Positions 36,179 through 47,412 of a DNA stretch of 64,000 nucleotides are shown piece by piece. The position numbers and the translations under genes are program-made. The stretch covers positions 124,001-188,000 of the forward strand of contig SEHB01000006.1 of assembly GCA_004143945.1 (NCBI GenBank). The letters are read 5' to 3'. Each line of letters starts with the position of its first letter. The stretch's first letter is position 1. The stretch is from Lysobacteraceae bacterium. Its GTDB lineage: Bacteria; Pseudomonadota; Gammaproteobacteria; Xanthomonadales; Rhodanobacteraceae. The notes below the pieces were generated by a model. It ran no database searches, had not been told where the DNA came from, and saw nothing but the letters and a program-made list of their open reading frames with translations.

Positions 36179-38083
36179 ATGATCCAGATCACGCTACCCG
36201 ACGGCAGCCGCCGCGAATTCGACCAGCCGGTGACGGTCGCCGAAGTCGCCGCGTCGATCGGCGCGGGCCTCGCGAAGGCGACCGTCGCCGGCCAGGTCGA
36301 CGGCCGCCTCGTCGACGCGAGCGACCGCATCGACCACGACGCGACGCTGCGCATCATCACGCCGAAGGATCCCGAGGGCGTCGAGATCATCCGCCACTCG
36401 TCGGCGCACCTGGTCGGCCACGCGGTCAAGCAGCTGTACCCGACCGCGAAGATGGTGATCGGGCCCGTGATCGAGGACGGCTTCTACTACGACATCTGGT
36501 ACGAGCGCCCGTTCACGCCCGACGACCTTGCCGCGATCGAGCAGCGCATGCGCGAGCTCATCGACAAGGACTACGACGTCGTCAAGAAGGTGACGCCGCG
36601 CGACGAAGTGATCGCGGTGTTCAAACAGCGCGGCGAGGACTACAAGCTGCGCCTCGTCGAGGACATGCCCGACGAAAAGGCGATGGGCCTGTATTACCAC
36701 GAGGAATACGTCGACATGTGCCGCGGTCCGCACGTGCCGAACACGCGCTTCCTCAAGGCGTTCAAGCTCACGCGCATCTCCGGCGCCTACTGGCGCGGCG
36801 ATGCGAAGAACGAGCAGCTGCAGCGCATCTACGGCACCGCATGGGCCGACCGCAAGCAACTCGATGCGTGGATCCTGCGCATGGAGGAGGCCGAGAAGCG
36901 CGACCACCGCAAGCTCGGCAAGCAGCTCGACCTGTTCCACATGCAGGACGAGGCGCCCGGCCTCGTGTTCTGGCACGCGCGCGGCTGGTCGATCTGGCAG
37001 GTGGTCGAGCAGACCATGCGCCGCGTCTACGTCGAATCGGGCTACCAGGAGATCCGCTGCCCGCAGATTCTCGACAAGAGCCTGTGGGAACGGACCGGCC
37101 ACTGGCAGAACTACCGCGAGAACATGTTCACGACCTCGTCGGAGAACCGCGACTACGCGCTGAAGCCGATGAACTGCCCGGGCCACGTGCTCGTATACAA
37201 CCACGGCCTGCACAGTTACCGCGAATTGCCGATCCGCTACGGCGAGTTCGGCTCCTGCACGCGCAACGAGCCCTCCGGGGCGCTGCACGGCCTCATGCGC
37301 GTGCGCGGCTTCGTGCAGGACGACGGCCACATCTTCTGCACCGAGGCGCAGATCGAGGGCGAGGTGGTCGCGTTCCATCGCCAGGCGATGGCGGTCTACG
37401 CCCACTTCGGCTTCGAGGAGATCGACCTCAAGATCGCGCTGCGCCCGGAGTCGCGCATCGGCTCGGACGAAACCTGGGACAAGGCCGAGGAGGCGCTGCG
37501 CGCGGCGCTGCGCGCGTGCGGGGTCGAATGGCAGGAGCTGCCGGGCGAGGGCGCGTTCTACGGCCCGAAGATCGAGTACCACATGAAGGACTCGATCGGC
37601 CGTGCCTGGCAGGTCGGCACCATGCAGGTCGATTTCTCGATGCCCGGGCGCCTCGGGGCCGAATACGTCGGCGAGGATTCGGCCCGCCATACGCCGGTCA
37701 TGCTGCACCGCGCGATCGTCGGCTCGATGGAGCGCTTCATCGGCATCCTGATCGAACACCACGCGGGCGCGTTCCCGGCCTGGCTGGCCCCGGTGCAGGC
37801 CGTGGTCATGAACATCACGGGCGCCCAGACCGATTTCGCGGCCGAGGTCGCGCAAGCCCTTGTGGCCAAAGGTTTCCGGGTCGAGGCCGATTTGCGCAAC
37901 GAGAAAATCGGCTATAAAATCCGCGAACACACGTTGGACAAGGTCCCCTACCTGCTGGTCGTCGGCGACCGGGAACGGGAGGCGGGGGCCGTTGCCGTGC
38001 GTACGCGTGCGGGCGAGGACCTCGGATCGATGCCGATCGAAGCCTTCGCCGCGCGCCTGCAGTCCGAGAGCGCGCGGTCCTGA
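36179..38083 (+). CDS. thrS: Threonyl-tRNA synthetase
   Basis: ThrRS charges tRNA-Thr. The 634-residue protein has an N-terminal TGS domain (about 1-60), an editing domain with [15 protein letters not shown] and the C-P-H-like HVPNTR segment, and the class II catalytic core with zinc-binding Cys in [13 protein letters not shown]. The anticodon-binding domain ends in AARLQSE. The ATG is preceded by a weak ribosome site (GCTGGAACCGACC). It heads the conserved cluster thrS-infC-rpmI-rplT-pheST-ihfA; infC starts 42 bases after its stop. A candidate Thr-leader attenuator lies upstream. Confidence 0.98.
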   Translation: MIQITLPDGSRREFDQPVTVAEVAASIGAGLAKATVAGQVDGRLVDASDRIDHDATLRIITPKDPEGVEIIRHSSAHLVGHAVKQLYPTAKMVIGPVIEDGFYYDIWYERPFTPDDLAAIEQRMRELIDKDYDVVKKVTPRDEVIAVFKQRGEDYKLRLVEDMPDEKAMGLYYHEEYVDMCRGPHVPNTRFLKAFKLTRISGAYWRGDAKNEQLQRIYGTAWADRKQLDAWILRMEEAEKRDHRKLGKQLDLFHMQDEAPGLVFWHARGWSIWQVVEQTMRRVYVESGYQEIRCPQILDKSLWERTGHWQNYRENMFTTSSENRDYALKPMNCPGHVLVYNHGLHSYRELPIRYGEFGSCTRNEPSGALHGLMRVRGFVQDDGHIFCTEAQIEGEVVAFHRQAMAVYAHFGFEEIDLKIALRPESRIGSDETWDKAEEALRAALRACGVEWQELPGEGAFYGPKIEYHMKDSIGRAWQVGTMQVDFSMPGRLGAEYVGEDSARHTPVMLHRAIVGSMERFIGILIEHHAGAFPAWLAPVQAVVMNITGAQTDFAAEVAQALVAKGFRVEADLRNEKIGYKIREHTLDKVPYLLVVGDREREAGAVAVRTRAGEDLGSMPIEAFAARLQSESARS

Positions 38084-38125
38084 CGCCGCGTGCCCCGGGA
38101 ATATTCCCCCTTGGAGGATTGACGT

Positions 38126-38650
38126 ATCGCCACCGACAGCAAGCCGAACCGCAGGAACCACGAAATCCGTGTTCCGCGAGTGCGCGTGATTGGCGCGGAA
38201 GGAGAACAGGTAGGCATCCTGTCCCGCGACGAGGCGCTTGCCATGGCCCAGGAAGCGGGCCTGGATCTGGTCGAGATCCAGCCGAACGGCGACCCGCCGG
38301 TCTGCCGCATCATGGATTTCGGCAAGTTCAAGTTCGATGCGCAGAAGAAGGCGCATGCGGCCAAGAAGAAGCAGAAGCAGGTCGAGATCAAGGAACTGAA
38401 GTTCCGCCCGACCACCGACGTCGGCGACTACGCGATCAAGTTGCGCAACCTGCGCCGCTTCATCGAGGAAGGCGACAAGGTCAAGATCACGATCCGATTC
38501 CGCGGGCGCGAGATGGCGCACCAGGAACTGGGTCGCGCGATGGTCGACAAGATCGTCGCGGACATCGCCGAGGAAGCGGTGATCGAGCAATACCCGCGCA
38601 TGGAAGGGCGACTGATGGTGATGATGGTCGCACCGAAGAAGAAGATCTGA
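38126..38650 (+). CDS. infC: Translation initiation factor IF-3 with an AUC start codon
   Basis: IF3 binds the 30S subunit and rejects non-standard start codons. The 174-residue product has the N domain ([16 protein letters not shown]) and linker [18 protein letters not shown]. The C domain has [17 protein letters not shown] and [18 protein letters not shown]. The first standard start in frame is GTG 38180, which would remove 18 conserved residues, and a stop codon lies in frame at 38120. ATC 38126 sits eight bases after GGAGG (38113-38117) and fits. Rare start codons on infC are known in E. coli (AUU) and give autoregulation by IF3. Confidence 0.95.
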   Translation: MATDSKPNRRNHEIRVPRVRVIGAEGEQVGILSRDEALAMAQEAGLDLVEIQPNGDPPVCRIMDFGKFKFDAQKKAHAAKKKQKQVEIKELKFRPTTDVGDYAIKLRNLRRFIEEGDKVKITIRFRGREMAHQELGRAMVDKIVADIAEEAVIEQYPRMEGRLMVMMVAPKKKI

Positions 38651-38853
38651 CACGCAGGACCCGCGCGGCCCGCCCACCAGGGCGAAACCGCGCGGCGCGA
38701 TACGCTCCCCGCCGGCGACGGCGAGGGGACGGTGATGAGCAAAGCAGGAGCCGGTCCGCGATGCGGGCCCTACAAGCCGGAACGAGCAGGACGGAAAGCG
38801 TGGGTTCGCCCACCGCTCGCGCCAGTATCGAAAACCACCGAAGGAGTTGGGTC

Positions 38854-39051
38854 ATGCCCAAGATGAAGACCAATCGGGCCGCCGCGAAGCGGTTCCGCAA
38901 GACCGCGTCCGGCAAGTTCAAGTGCGGCCACGCGTTCAAGAGCCACATCCTCACGAAGAAGGCCACCAAGCGCAAGCGCGGCCTGCGTGCGACCAACCAC
39001 GTGCGGAAGGAAGACGCCGGTCGCGTCGCCCGCATGCTGCCGTACATCTAA
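38854..39051 (+). CDS. rpmI: 50S ribosomal protein L35
   Basis: L35 is a small basic 23S-rRNA-binding protein. The 65-residue product starts [20 protein letters not shown] and ends RMLPYI, matching the family in length and sequence. AAGGAG (38841-38846) precedes the ATG. The 203-base spacer after infC is GC-rich and may hold the L20-responsive translational operator known from E. coli; no specific fold was worked out. A 43-codon frame overlapping the start is noted in the findings. Confidence 0.97.
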   Translation: MPKMKTNRAAAKRFRKTASGKFKCGHAFKSHILTKKATKRKRGLRATNHVRKEDAGRVARMLPYI

Positions 39052-39063
39052 GGGGGGCGAGAC

Positions 39064-39423
39064 ATGGCACGAGTCAAGCGTGGCGTCATCGCCCACCGTC
39101 GTCACAAGAAGATCCTCGGCAAGGCCAAGGGTTACTACAACGCGCGCCGCAAGGTGTTCCGCGTCGCCAAGCAGGCGGTCACCAAGGCGCACCAGTACGC
39201 CTACATCGGCCGCAAGCAGAAGAAGCGCAACTTCCGCGCGCTCTGGATCGTCCGCATCAACGCGGGTGCGCGCCAGTTCGGCCTGTCCTACAGCCGCCTG
39301 ATGAATGGCCTCAAGAAGGCCGGCATCACGCTCGACCGCAAGGTGCTCGCGGACATCGCCGTGCACGACATCAAGGCGTTCGGCGCGCTCGCGGAGAAGG
39401 CCAAGGCCAGTCTGGCTGCGTAG
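39064..39423 (+). CDS. rplT: 50S ribosomal protein L20
   Basis: L20 is an early assembly protein of the 50S subunit and, in enterics, represses its own operon by binding the mRNA. The 119-residue protein is typical: [37 protein letters not shown] and a C-terminal [18 protein letters not shown] segment. It follows rpmI after 12 bases and is preceded by GGGGCGAG. A strong terminator-like hairpin stands between it and pheS. Confidence 0.98.
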   Translation: MARVKRGVIAHRRHKKILGKAKGYYNARRKVFRVAKQAVTKAHQYAYIGRKQKKRNFRALWIVRINAGARQFGLSYSRLMNGLKKAGITLDRKVLADIAVHDIKAFGALAEKAKASLAA

Positions 39424-39487
39424 TCGTTCGAGCGTTCGTGCAGCGGGACCGCATCGGCCCTCAGCACGCAGCGAGCGTCGAGACACG

Positions 39488-39518
39488 CGGGGAGGAGGCC
39501 TGGCCTCCTCCCCGTTTT
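39488..39518 (+). terminator. Terminator-like hairpin between rplT and pheS
   Basis: An eleven-base stem CGGGGAGGAGG/CCTCCTCCCCG with a five-base loop is followed by TTTTCG. It is 30 bases before the pheS ATG. No Phe-rich leader peptide like E. coli pheM is visible upstream of it, so it is called a terminator or partial terminator rather than an attenuator. Confidence 0.75.
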
Positions 39519-39545
39519 CGTTTGCGCAACACCCTGGTGGAATAG

Positions 39546-40541
<996 letters not shown>

Positions 40542-40546
40542 CGGGC

Positions 40547-40692
40547 GGGGAATCGGGAATTGGGGAATAGGGAATGGCAACAGCAAGAGCTGCAATCACG
40601 GTCTTCGCGTCGCCGACAGCCCCGTTGACCTCCACCCCGCGCATGTCGAGCCTCGTCTTGAACCATTCCCGATTCCCCATTCCCGATTCCCT
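40547..40692. repeat. GGGAATAG-type palindromic repeat between pheS and pheT
   Basis: The left arm GGGGAATCGGGAATTGGGGA plus ATAGGGAATGG (40547-40577) mirrors CCATTCCCGATTCCCCATTC plus CCGATTCCCT (40663-40692). The centre is 85 bases. The right arm ends six bases before the pheT ATG and occupies the position of a Shine-Dalgarno sequence. Confidence 0.85.
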
Positions 40693-40698
40693 GACCAA

Positions 40699-43071
40699 AT
40701 GAAATTCTCCGAGAACTGGCTGCGCTCCCGTGTTCCGCTCGACGTCGACCACGACGTGCTGTGCGAGCGTTTCGACATGATCGGCCACGAGGTCGAAGGG
40801 GTCGAACGCATCGGTGGCGCGCTCGACGGCATCGTCGTCGCGCAGATCGTGTCGTGCGCGCCGCATCCGCAGGCCGATCGCCTGCAGGTGTGCGAAGTCG
40901 ACGCGGGCAGCGAGCGGCTGCAGATCGTCTGCGGCGCACCGAATGCGCGCGCAGGACTCAAGGCGCCGCTTGCGCGAATCGGCGCGAAGGTCGGCGAACT
41001 CGTGATCAAGGCCGCGAAGCTGCGTGGCGTCGAGTCGGCGGGGATGCTGTGCTCGGCGAAGGAGCTCGGAATCGATGCGGACGCGTCGGGCCTGCTCGAA
41101 CTTCCGGCGGATGCGCCGGTGGGGGAGCCGCTCGGGCCGTATCTCGGCTTGCCCGACAACGTGATCGATCTCGGCCTCACGCCGAACCGCGCCGATTGCC
41201 TCGCGCTCGAAGGCATCGCGAACGATGTCGCGGCTGCATTCGACGTGCCGTACCTGCCGCTCGTGATCGAGCCGGTCGCGCCGCAATCCGCGCGCAGCGT
41301 CGAGGTCGCGCTCGAGGCGACGCCCGACTGCCCGCGTTACTGCGGGCGCTGGATCGGCGGCATCGACGCGACCGCGGCGACGCCCGCGTGGATGCGCGAG
41401 CGCCTGCGCCACAGCGGCATGCGGCCGATCAGCCTGCTCGTCGACGTGACCAACTACGTGATGCTCGAACTCGGCCAGCCGCTGCACGCGTTCGATGCGG
41501 ATCGGCTGCAGGGGCCGATCGGCGTCCGACGCGCGCGCGCGGGCGAATCGCTGCGGCTGCTCGACGAGCGCGAGGTCGCGCTCGACGACGCGTTCCTCGT
41601 CGTCACCGATGCCGACCGGCCGGTTGCGCTCGCGGGCCTCATGGGAGGCCGGGACACGCGCATCGGCGACACCACGCGCAACGTGTTCCTCGAAGCCGCG
41701 CATTTCTCGCCCTCCGCGCTCGCCGGCCGCGCGCGCCGACTCGGCATGCACACCGATGCCGCGCATCGCTTCGAGCGCGGCGTCGACCCGGAGCTGCCGC
41801 GCCTCGCGCTCGAACGTGCGACGCGCCTGATCCTCGACGCCGCGGGCGGCGAGCCCGGCGTGCTCGTCGAAGCCGCGTCGGTGCCGCACCTGCCGGTACC
41901 CGCGCCGGTGCGGCTGCGCCGCGCGCGCATCCTGCGCGTGCTCGGCATCGAAGTCCCCGATGCCGAGGTCGAGCGCATCCTCGAGGCGCTCGGCATGCGC
42001 CCGCAGCGCATCGCGGATGGCTGGATCGCGACGCCGCCGAGCCGACGCTTCGACATCGCGATCGAGGAAGACCTGATCGAGGAAGTCGCGCGCATCCACG
42101 GCTACGAGCGGATCCCCGACCGCGCGCCATCGGGCGAACTCGCGGGGCCGTCGCTGCGCGAGGACCGCGTCGAGCAGCGCGCCTGGCGCGAACAGCTCGC
42201 GGCACGCGGCTACCTCGAGGCGATCACGTTCGCGTTCGTCGCGCGCGAGCAGCTCACGACCTGGGGACTGGCCGAACGCGCGATCGAACTCGCCAATCCG
42301 CTCTCGGCCGAGCTGTCGGTGATGCGCACGAGCCTGCTGCCCGGGCTGGTGGCCGCGCTCGGCGCCAATCGCAGCCGCCAGCAGGCGCGCGTGCGCCTGT
42401 TCGAACTCGGTCGCGCCTACCACGAGGGTGCGGACGCGCCCGTGGAGACCGACCGCATCGCGGGCGTCGCCTGCGGCGCCGCGATCACCGAACAATGGGG
42501 CACGCAGGCGCGTGCGCTCGACTACTTCGACCTCAAGGGCGACGTCGAGTCGCTGCTCGCGTTGACCGCCGCGTCGCACGCGTTCGCGTTCCGGCCGGCC
42601 ACCGCGGCGTGGCTGCACCCGGGGCAATCGGCCGACATCGTGCGCGGCGAGCGCGTGGTCGGCTCGCTCGGCGCCGTGCATCCGAACCTGCTCGCGCGGC
42701 TCGGGCTCGACGAGGACGTGTTCGTGTTCGAGCTCGATCTCGACGGAATCGGGGCGCGCGACGTACCGCGCGCCGAGGGCGTTTCGCGCTATCCGTCGGT
42801 TCGCCGCGACCTGTCGTTCGAGTTGCCCGAAGAGGTGCCCTATGCGGCAGTGGAAGCCGCGATTCGTGACGCGGTTGGCGAAACGCTCGCAGGGCTCGTG
42901 CTGTTCGACCGCTACGCCGGAGCAAACCTCGGTTCAGGAATCAAAAGTCTCGCTATTGGCTTGATTTTGCAGGACCGTTACCGCACCCTTACGGACCAGG
43001 ACGCAGACCGATCGGTCGCACTCGCGGTCTCTGCCCTGGAATCCGGTTGCAAAGCGAAGCTGCGAGGGTAG
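40699..43071 (+). CDS. pheT: Phenylalanyl-tRNA synthetase beta subunit
   Basis: The 790-residue beta subunit has the N-terminal tRNA-binding fold ([18 protein letters not shown]), B3/B4 editing domains ([25 protein letters not shown]), B5 and a C-terminal ferredoxin-fold anticodon-binding domain ([35 protein letters not shown]). [12 protein letters not shown] is the standard N-terminus, so the ATG is firm, yet no Shine-Dalgarno precedes it because the palindromic repeat abuts it. ihfA starts one base after its stop. Confidence 0.98.
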   Translation: MKFSENWLRSRVPLDVDHDVLCERFDMIGHEVEGVERIGGALDGIVVAQIVSCAPHPQADRLQVCEVDAGSERLQIVCGAPNARAGLKAPLARIGAKVGELVIKAAKLRGVESAGMLCSAKELGIDADASGLLELPADAPVGEPLGPYLGLPDNVIDLGLTPNRADCLALEGIANDVAAAFDVPYLPLVIEPVAPQSARSVEVALEATPDCPRYCGRWIGGIDATAATPAWMRERLRHSGMRPISLLVDVTNYVMLELGQPLHAFDADRLQGPIGVRRARAGESLRLLDEREVALDDAFLVVTDADRPVALAGLMGGRDTRIGDTTRNVFLEAAHFSPSALAGRARRLGMHTDAAHRFERGVDPELPRLALERATRLILDAAGGEPGVLVEAASVPHLPVPAPVRLRRARILRVLGIEVPDAEVERILEALGMRPQRIADGWIATPPSRRFDIAIEEDLIEEVARIHGYERIPDRAPSGELAGPSLREDRVEQRAWREQLAARGYLEAITFAFVAREQLTTWGLAERAIELANPLSAELSVMRTSLLPGLVAALGANRSRQQARVRLFELGRAYHEGADAPVETDRIAGVACGAAITEQWGTQARALDYFDLKGDVESLLALTAASHAFAFRPATAAWLHPGQSADIVRGERVVGSLGAVHPNLLARLGLDEDVFVFELDLDGIGARDVPRAEGVSRYPSVRRDLSFELPEEVPYAAVEAAIRDAVGETLAGLVLFDRYAGANLGSGIKSLAIGLILQDRYRTLTDQDADRSVALAVSALESGCKAKLRG

Positions 43072-43072
43072 G

Positions 43073-43375
43073 ATGGCGCTTACGAAGGCGGAGATGGCGG
43101 AGCGTCTGTTCCTGGACGTCGGCCTGAACAAGCGCGAAGCCAAGGAATTCGTCGACGCGTTCTTCGAAGTCGTTCGCGATGCACTTGAAAAAGGGGAGCA
43201 GGTGAAGCTGTCGGGTTTCGGCAATTTCGACTTGCGTTTCAAGAACCAGCGTCCAGGGCGCAACCCCAAGACCGGCGTCGAGATTCCGATCTCGGCCAGG
43301 CGGGTGGTCACGTTCCGTCCCGGGCAAAAACTGAAGGTCCGGGTCGAAGCCTATGCTGGATCAGGGCAGCAATAG
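43073..43375 (+). CDS. ihfA: Integration host factor subunit alpha
   Basis: IHF-alpha pairs with IHF-beta to bend DNA. The 100-residue protein has the family start [20 protein letters not shown], the dimer core [20 protein letters not shown] and the DNA-contacting arm [16 protein letters not shown]. It follows pheT by one base and overlaps the next gene by 23 bases, the conserved gammaproteobacterial order pheST-ihfA. Confidence 0.98.
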   Translation: MALTKAEMAERLFLDVGLNKREAKEFVDAFFEVVRDALEKGEQVKLSGFGNFDLRFKNQRPGRNPKTGVEIPISARRVVTFRPGQKLKVRVEAYAGSGQQ

Positions 43376-43709
43376 CGAACTGCCGGTCATCCCGGCCAAG
43401 CGCTATTTCACGATTGGCGAGGTCAGCGAGCTCTGCGGCGTGAAGCCGCACGTGCTGCGCTACTGGGAGCAGGAGTTCCCGAACCTCAAGCCCGTGAAGC
43501 GTCGCGGCAATCGCCGGTATTACCAGCGCCATGACGTGCTGATGATCCGGCAGATCCGCTCGCTCCTGTACGACCAGGGCTTCACGATCACGGGTGCGCG
43601 CCAGCGCCTCGAAGGCACCCAGGCGCGCGCCGAGTCGACGATCTCCAACCAGATCGTGCGCCAGGTGCGGCAGGAACTCGAGGAAGTGCTGCAGATCCTG
43701 CGCCGTTAG
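43353..43709 (+). CDS. MerR-family transcriptional regulator downstream of ihfA
   Basis: The 118-residue protein has a MerR winged helix at about 15-85 ([20 protein letters not shown], then [20 protein letters not shown]). A short C-terminal helix follows ([17 protein letters not shown]). It lacks an effector-binding domain, so it probably dimerises without a ligand. This MerR-like gene commonly follows ihfA in gammaproteobacteria. It overlaps ihfA by 23 bases, and the targets are unknown. Confidence 0.92.
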   Translation: MLDQGSNSELPVIPAKRYFTIGEVSELCGVKPHVLRYWEQEFPNLKPVKRRGNRRYYQRHDVLMIRQIRSLLYDQGFTITGARQRLEGTQARAESTISNQIVRQVRQELEEVLQILRR

Positions 43710-43714
43710 CTCTT

Positions 43715-43757
43715 GCGATCGTCCCTGATCGCCTGAGCAGCAACAGCCATCCATGGC
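43715..43757 (+). repeat. Two-hairpin repeat upstream of tRNA-Pro
   Basis: Hairpin GCGATC-gtccct-GATCGC (43715-43732) is followed by GCCATCCATGGC (43746-43757). It shares loop GTCCCT and the CCATCCATGG core with the element after tRNA-Val, at a shorter distance. It begins six bases after the MerR stop. Confidence 0.6.
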
Positions 43758-43812
43758 CGCACGCTTCAAGGGTCTGCTAAAATCGCGGACCAGCCGAATC
43801 ACTGCAACATGT

Positions 43813-44984
<1,172 letters not shown>

Positions 44985-45068
44985 GCGCGCGCGGGGGCGC
45001 GCGCGCGAGGGGGCACATCCATGTGCCGGGTGCCGCGGAACGCGTCCGCGGCGGTCCTGGTGGTGCGA

Positions 45069-45458
45069 TCAGTCCGCGCGCGCGAGTTCGTCCTCGCTCA
45101 CGCATTCGTTCACGAACGTCTTGCGCTCGTCGCCCTTGAGGCCCTGCGACTTGGCTTCGGCACTGCAGGCCTTGCGCTTGAGCTGCGCGGGGCTCGGCGT
45201 CGCCGCGGGCTTCGCGTCGCCGCGCGCAGCGAGCTCCTTCGTGCCGCCCTTGAGGCAGGTGCTCATGAATGCGCGGCGCTCGTCGCCCTTGAGGCCCTGC
45301 TCGCGCGCGTCGGCGTTGCAGTTCTTCATGCGCAGCTGCTGCCCCGTGAGCGGCTTGCCGGACTTGCCGGCCGCCTCGGCATTCTGCGCGAACGCATTGC
45401 CGGCGCCGAACGCGATGGCGCAGGCGAACAGCAGCGACGTGATGGACGTGATCTGCAT
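45069..45458 (-). CDS. Secreted PsiF-repeat protein
   Basis: The 129-residue protein has a signal peptide (SLLFACAIAFGAGNAFAQ) and two PsiF repeats, each with a Cys-x-x-x-Ala core (KNCNADAREQGLKGDERRAF and KACSAEAKSQGLKGDERKTF). Each repeat ends in a further Cys. PsiF of E. coli is phosphate-starvation induced; the function of the family is unknown. ATG 45458 follows GGAG and removes ten non-family residues. No Pho box was recognised upstream. Confidence 0.88.
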   Translation of the reverse strand: MQITSITSLLFACAIAFGAGNAFAQNAEAAGKSGKPLTGQQLRMKNCNADAREQGLKGDERRAFMSTCLKGGTKELAARGDAKPAATPSPAQLKRKACSAEAKSQGLKGDERKTFVNECVSEDELARAD

Positions 45459-45654
45459 GTGACACTCCTCCCTGGATGGTTGAACCACGACCGTCCGGCC
45501 GTGGTGGGAGAAGTGTCCGCGCTGCGCCGCTCGCGCGGGAGAGGAAACCGTCGGCGCCGCGCGCGCGCCTCGCGCGCATCCGCGCCGAGGATTGCGGCGG
45601 CGCGGATGTAGGAAAAAACCGCGGGCTGGCGTGCCGGGCCGGCGCGCCGCGTGA

Positions 45655-47160
45655 TCAGGCGGCTGCGCGCTTGCCCTCGACCTTGCGCGGTCCCTCGACG
45701 AGCGCGCGACGCACGCCTTCGACGACGAGCTCGATCTCCGCGTCGCCGATCGCGAAATGCGGCGTGAAGCGCAGCGAGTTGGCGCCGCCGTGGATCACGC
45801 CGTAGCCGTTCTCGCGCATCCACTCCTCGGTGCTGCCTTCGCCGTAGCACTTGAACTCGGGCGAAAGCTCGCACGAGAACAGCAGGCCCGTGCCCTGCAC
45901 CTTCGTGATGTAGCCCGGCAGCTCGGTCGCGAGCCTGCCGAGCCTGGCGACGAATTCGCGCCCGCGCGCGCGGATGTTCTCGCGCAGTTCGGGCGTGAGC
46001 CCCGCGAGCACCGCGCAGCCGACGTCGAGGCCGCGCGGATTGGCGGTCATCGTGTTGCCGTAGATGCCCTTGCGGTAGAGCGCGGCTGCGCGCGCCGACA
46101 GCGCGAGTACCGACAGCGGGTACTGACCCGCGTTGAGCGCCTTCGAATAGGTTTCCATGTCCGGTGCGTCGAACGCCTCGAAGCCCGGATAGTCGACGAA
46201 CGACAGCACGCCATGCGCGCGCAGGCCGGCCTGGATCGAATCGACGAGCAGCAGGCTGCCGTGCGCGGCGGTGAGTTCGCGCGCGGCCGCGTAGAACTCG
46301 GGCGTCACGCCGCGGCCGGGATCGCCTTCGCCCATCACGGGTTCGATGAACACCGCCTCGATGAACCAGCCGTTGCGGTCGGCATCCGCGAAGGCCTGGC
46401 GCAGCTGCTCGACGCTGTAGGGCTCGACCGTCAGCACGCTGGTCTCGCCGCGATAGCTCGCGAGATGCGTGTCGTAGGCCTTGCGCGAGGAGTCCGAATA
46501 CAGCGCGGGGCGCTCGGTGCGGCCGTGGAACGCACCCTTCACCGCAAGGCGCTTGATCGTGCGACCGGCGTGGCGCGCGCCGGGATCGGTCATGAGCTTG
46601 GCATTGACGTCGATGATGCGCGAGGCGAGCGTGACCGACTCGGAGCCCGAGTTGAGGCACATGAAGCGCTCGTACGGGCAGCCGCCGCGCGTCTGGCCGA
46701 TCTCCTTGCGCAGCGCCTTGCCGAACTTCAGCTGCGAGAGGTTCGGCGTCATCACGTTGGCCATCACCTGCGGACGGCCGAGCACCGCGAGGATCGCCTT
46801 CGGCGCATGGCCGGAGCCGAGCATGCCGTAGCCGCCTGCGTCGTACACGACCGCACCCTTGAGCGTGACCAGCCACGGACCGTGCGCGGCGAGCGCGACG
46901 TAGGGATTCACGCCGTCGTCGGAATAGAAATTCACGAAGTCGGCCTGCGCCTGGCGGATCTGCTCGGACTCGTCGAGATGCAGGAAGTCGGACATGCACG
47001 AACGCAGCGCGAGGTGCGCCGCATACGCCTCGTCGATCGCTTCGGTGAGCGCGGGATCGCGCTCGAGGAAGTCGCTGATGACCGCATCCGGCAGCCCGCG
47101 CGTGCGTACCGCGCCGTCGAACTCGCGCATTTCCTTGAGCTTGGCCAGCATCGGGTTCAT
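45655..47160 (-). CDS. Class III PLP-dependent aminotransferase, substrate unknown
   Basis: The 501-residue protein has the class III fold: substrate/cofactor loop CLNSGSESVTLASRIID, then FHGRTERPALYSDSS. The cofactor Asp is in LLLVDSIQAGLRAHG (usually D-E-V-Q), and the Schiff-base Lys is in YSKALNAGQYPLS. It is longer than typical 4-aminobutyrate or ornithine transaminases, with an extended N-terminus of about 80 residues. The start has a strong AGGAGG. A TTGACT -35-like box lies upstream on the minus strand near 47250. No pathway partner is adjacent, so the substrate cannot be named. Confidence 0.85.
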   Translation of the reverse strand: MNPMLAKLKEMREFDGAVRTRGLPDAVISDFLERDPALTEAIDEAYAAHLALRSCMSDFLHLDESEQIRQAQADFVNFYSDDGVNPYVALAAHGPWLVTLKGAVVYDAGGYGMLGSGHAPKAILAVLGRPQVMANVMTPNLSQLKFGKALRKEIGQTRGGCPYERFMCLNSGSESVTLASRIIDVNAKLMTDPGARHAGRTIKRLAVKGAFHGRTERPALYSDSSRKAYDTHLASYRGETSVLTVEPYSVEQLRQAFADADRNGWFIEAVFIEPVMGEGDPGRGVTPEFYAAARELTAAHGSLLLVDSIQAGLRAHGVLSFVDYPGFEAFDAPDMETYSKALNAGQYPLSVLALSARAAALYRKGIYGNTMTANPRGLDVGCAVLAGLTPELRENIRARGREFVARLGRLATELPGYITKVQGTGLLFSCELSPEFKCYGEGSTEEWMRENGYGVIHGGANSLRFTPHFAIGDAEIELVVEGVRRALVEGPRKVEGKRAAA

Positions 47161-47412
47161 CGAAACCTCCTCGCAAACGGCGCGTGCCCGCCCCGGGGCC
47201 GGTGCGGGCACGCGCGCATTACCTGTTGATTGGAATGGAAAAAAGCAGACAGTCAATGTACCACAAGGGGCGCGGCCCCGGTACCCCGCCCGGCACCGGG
47301 GCGCTTCGCAGACGGCATGACAGCCGTCATGCCGCTTGCGTGATGCGCGATTCTGGGGCGCGCGCGGGCGCTCGCGCAGAATGGCCTCGTGCATCCGGAC
47401 AGGAGTGGACCC

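Noticed and set aside
38180-38650. GTG 38180 as the infC start
   Set aside because: It would cut off 18 conserved N-terminal residues and lacks a ribosome site at normal distance.
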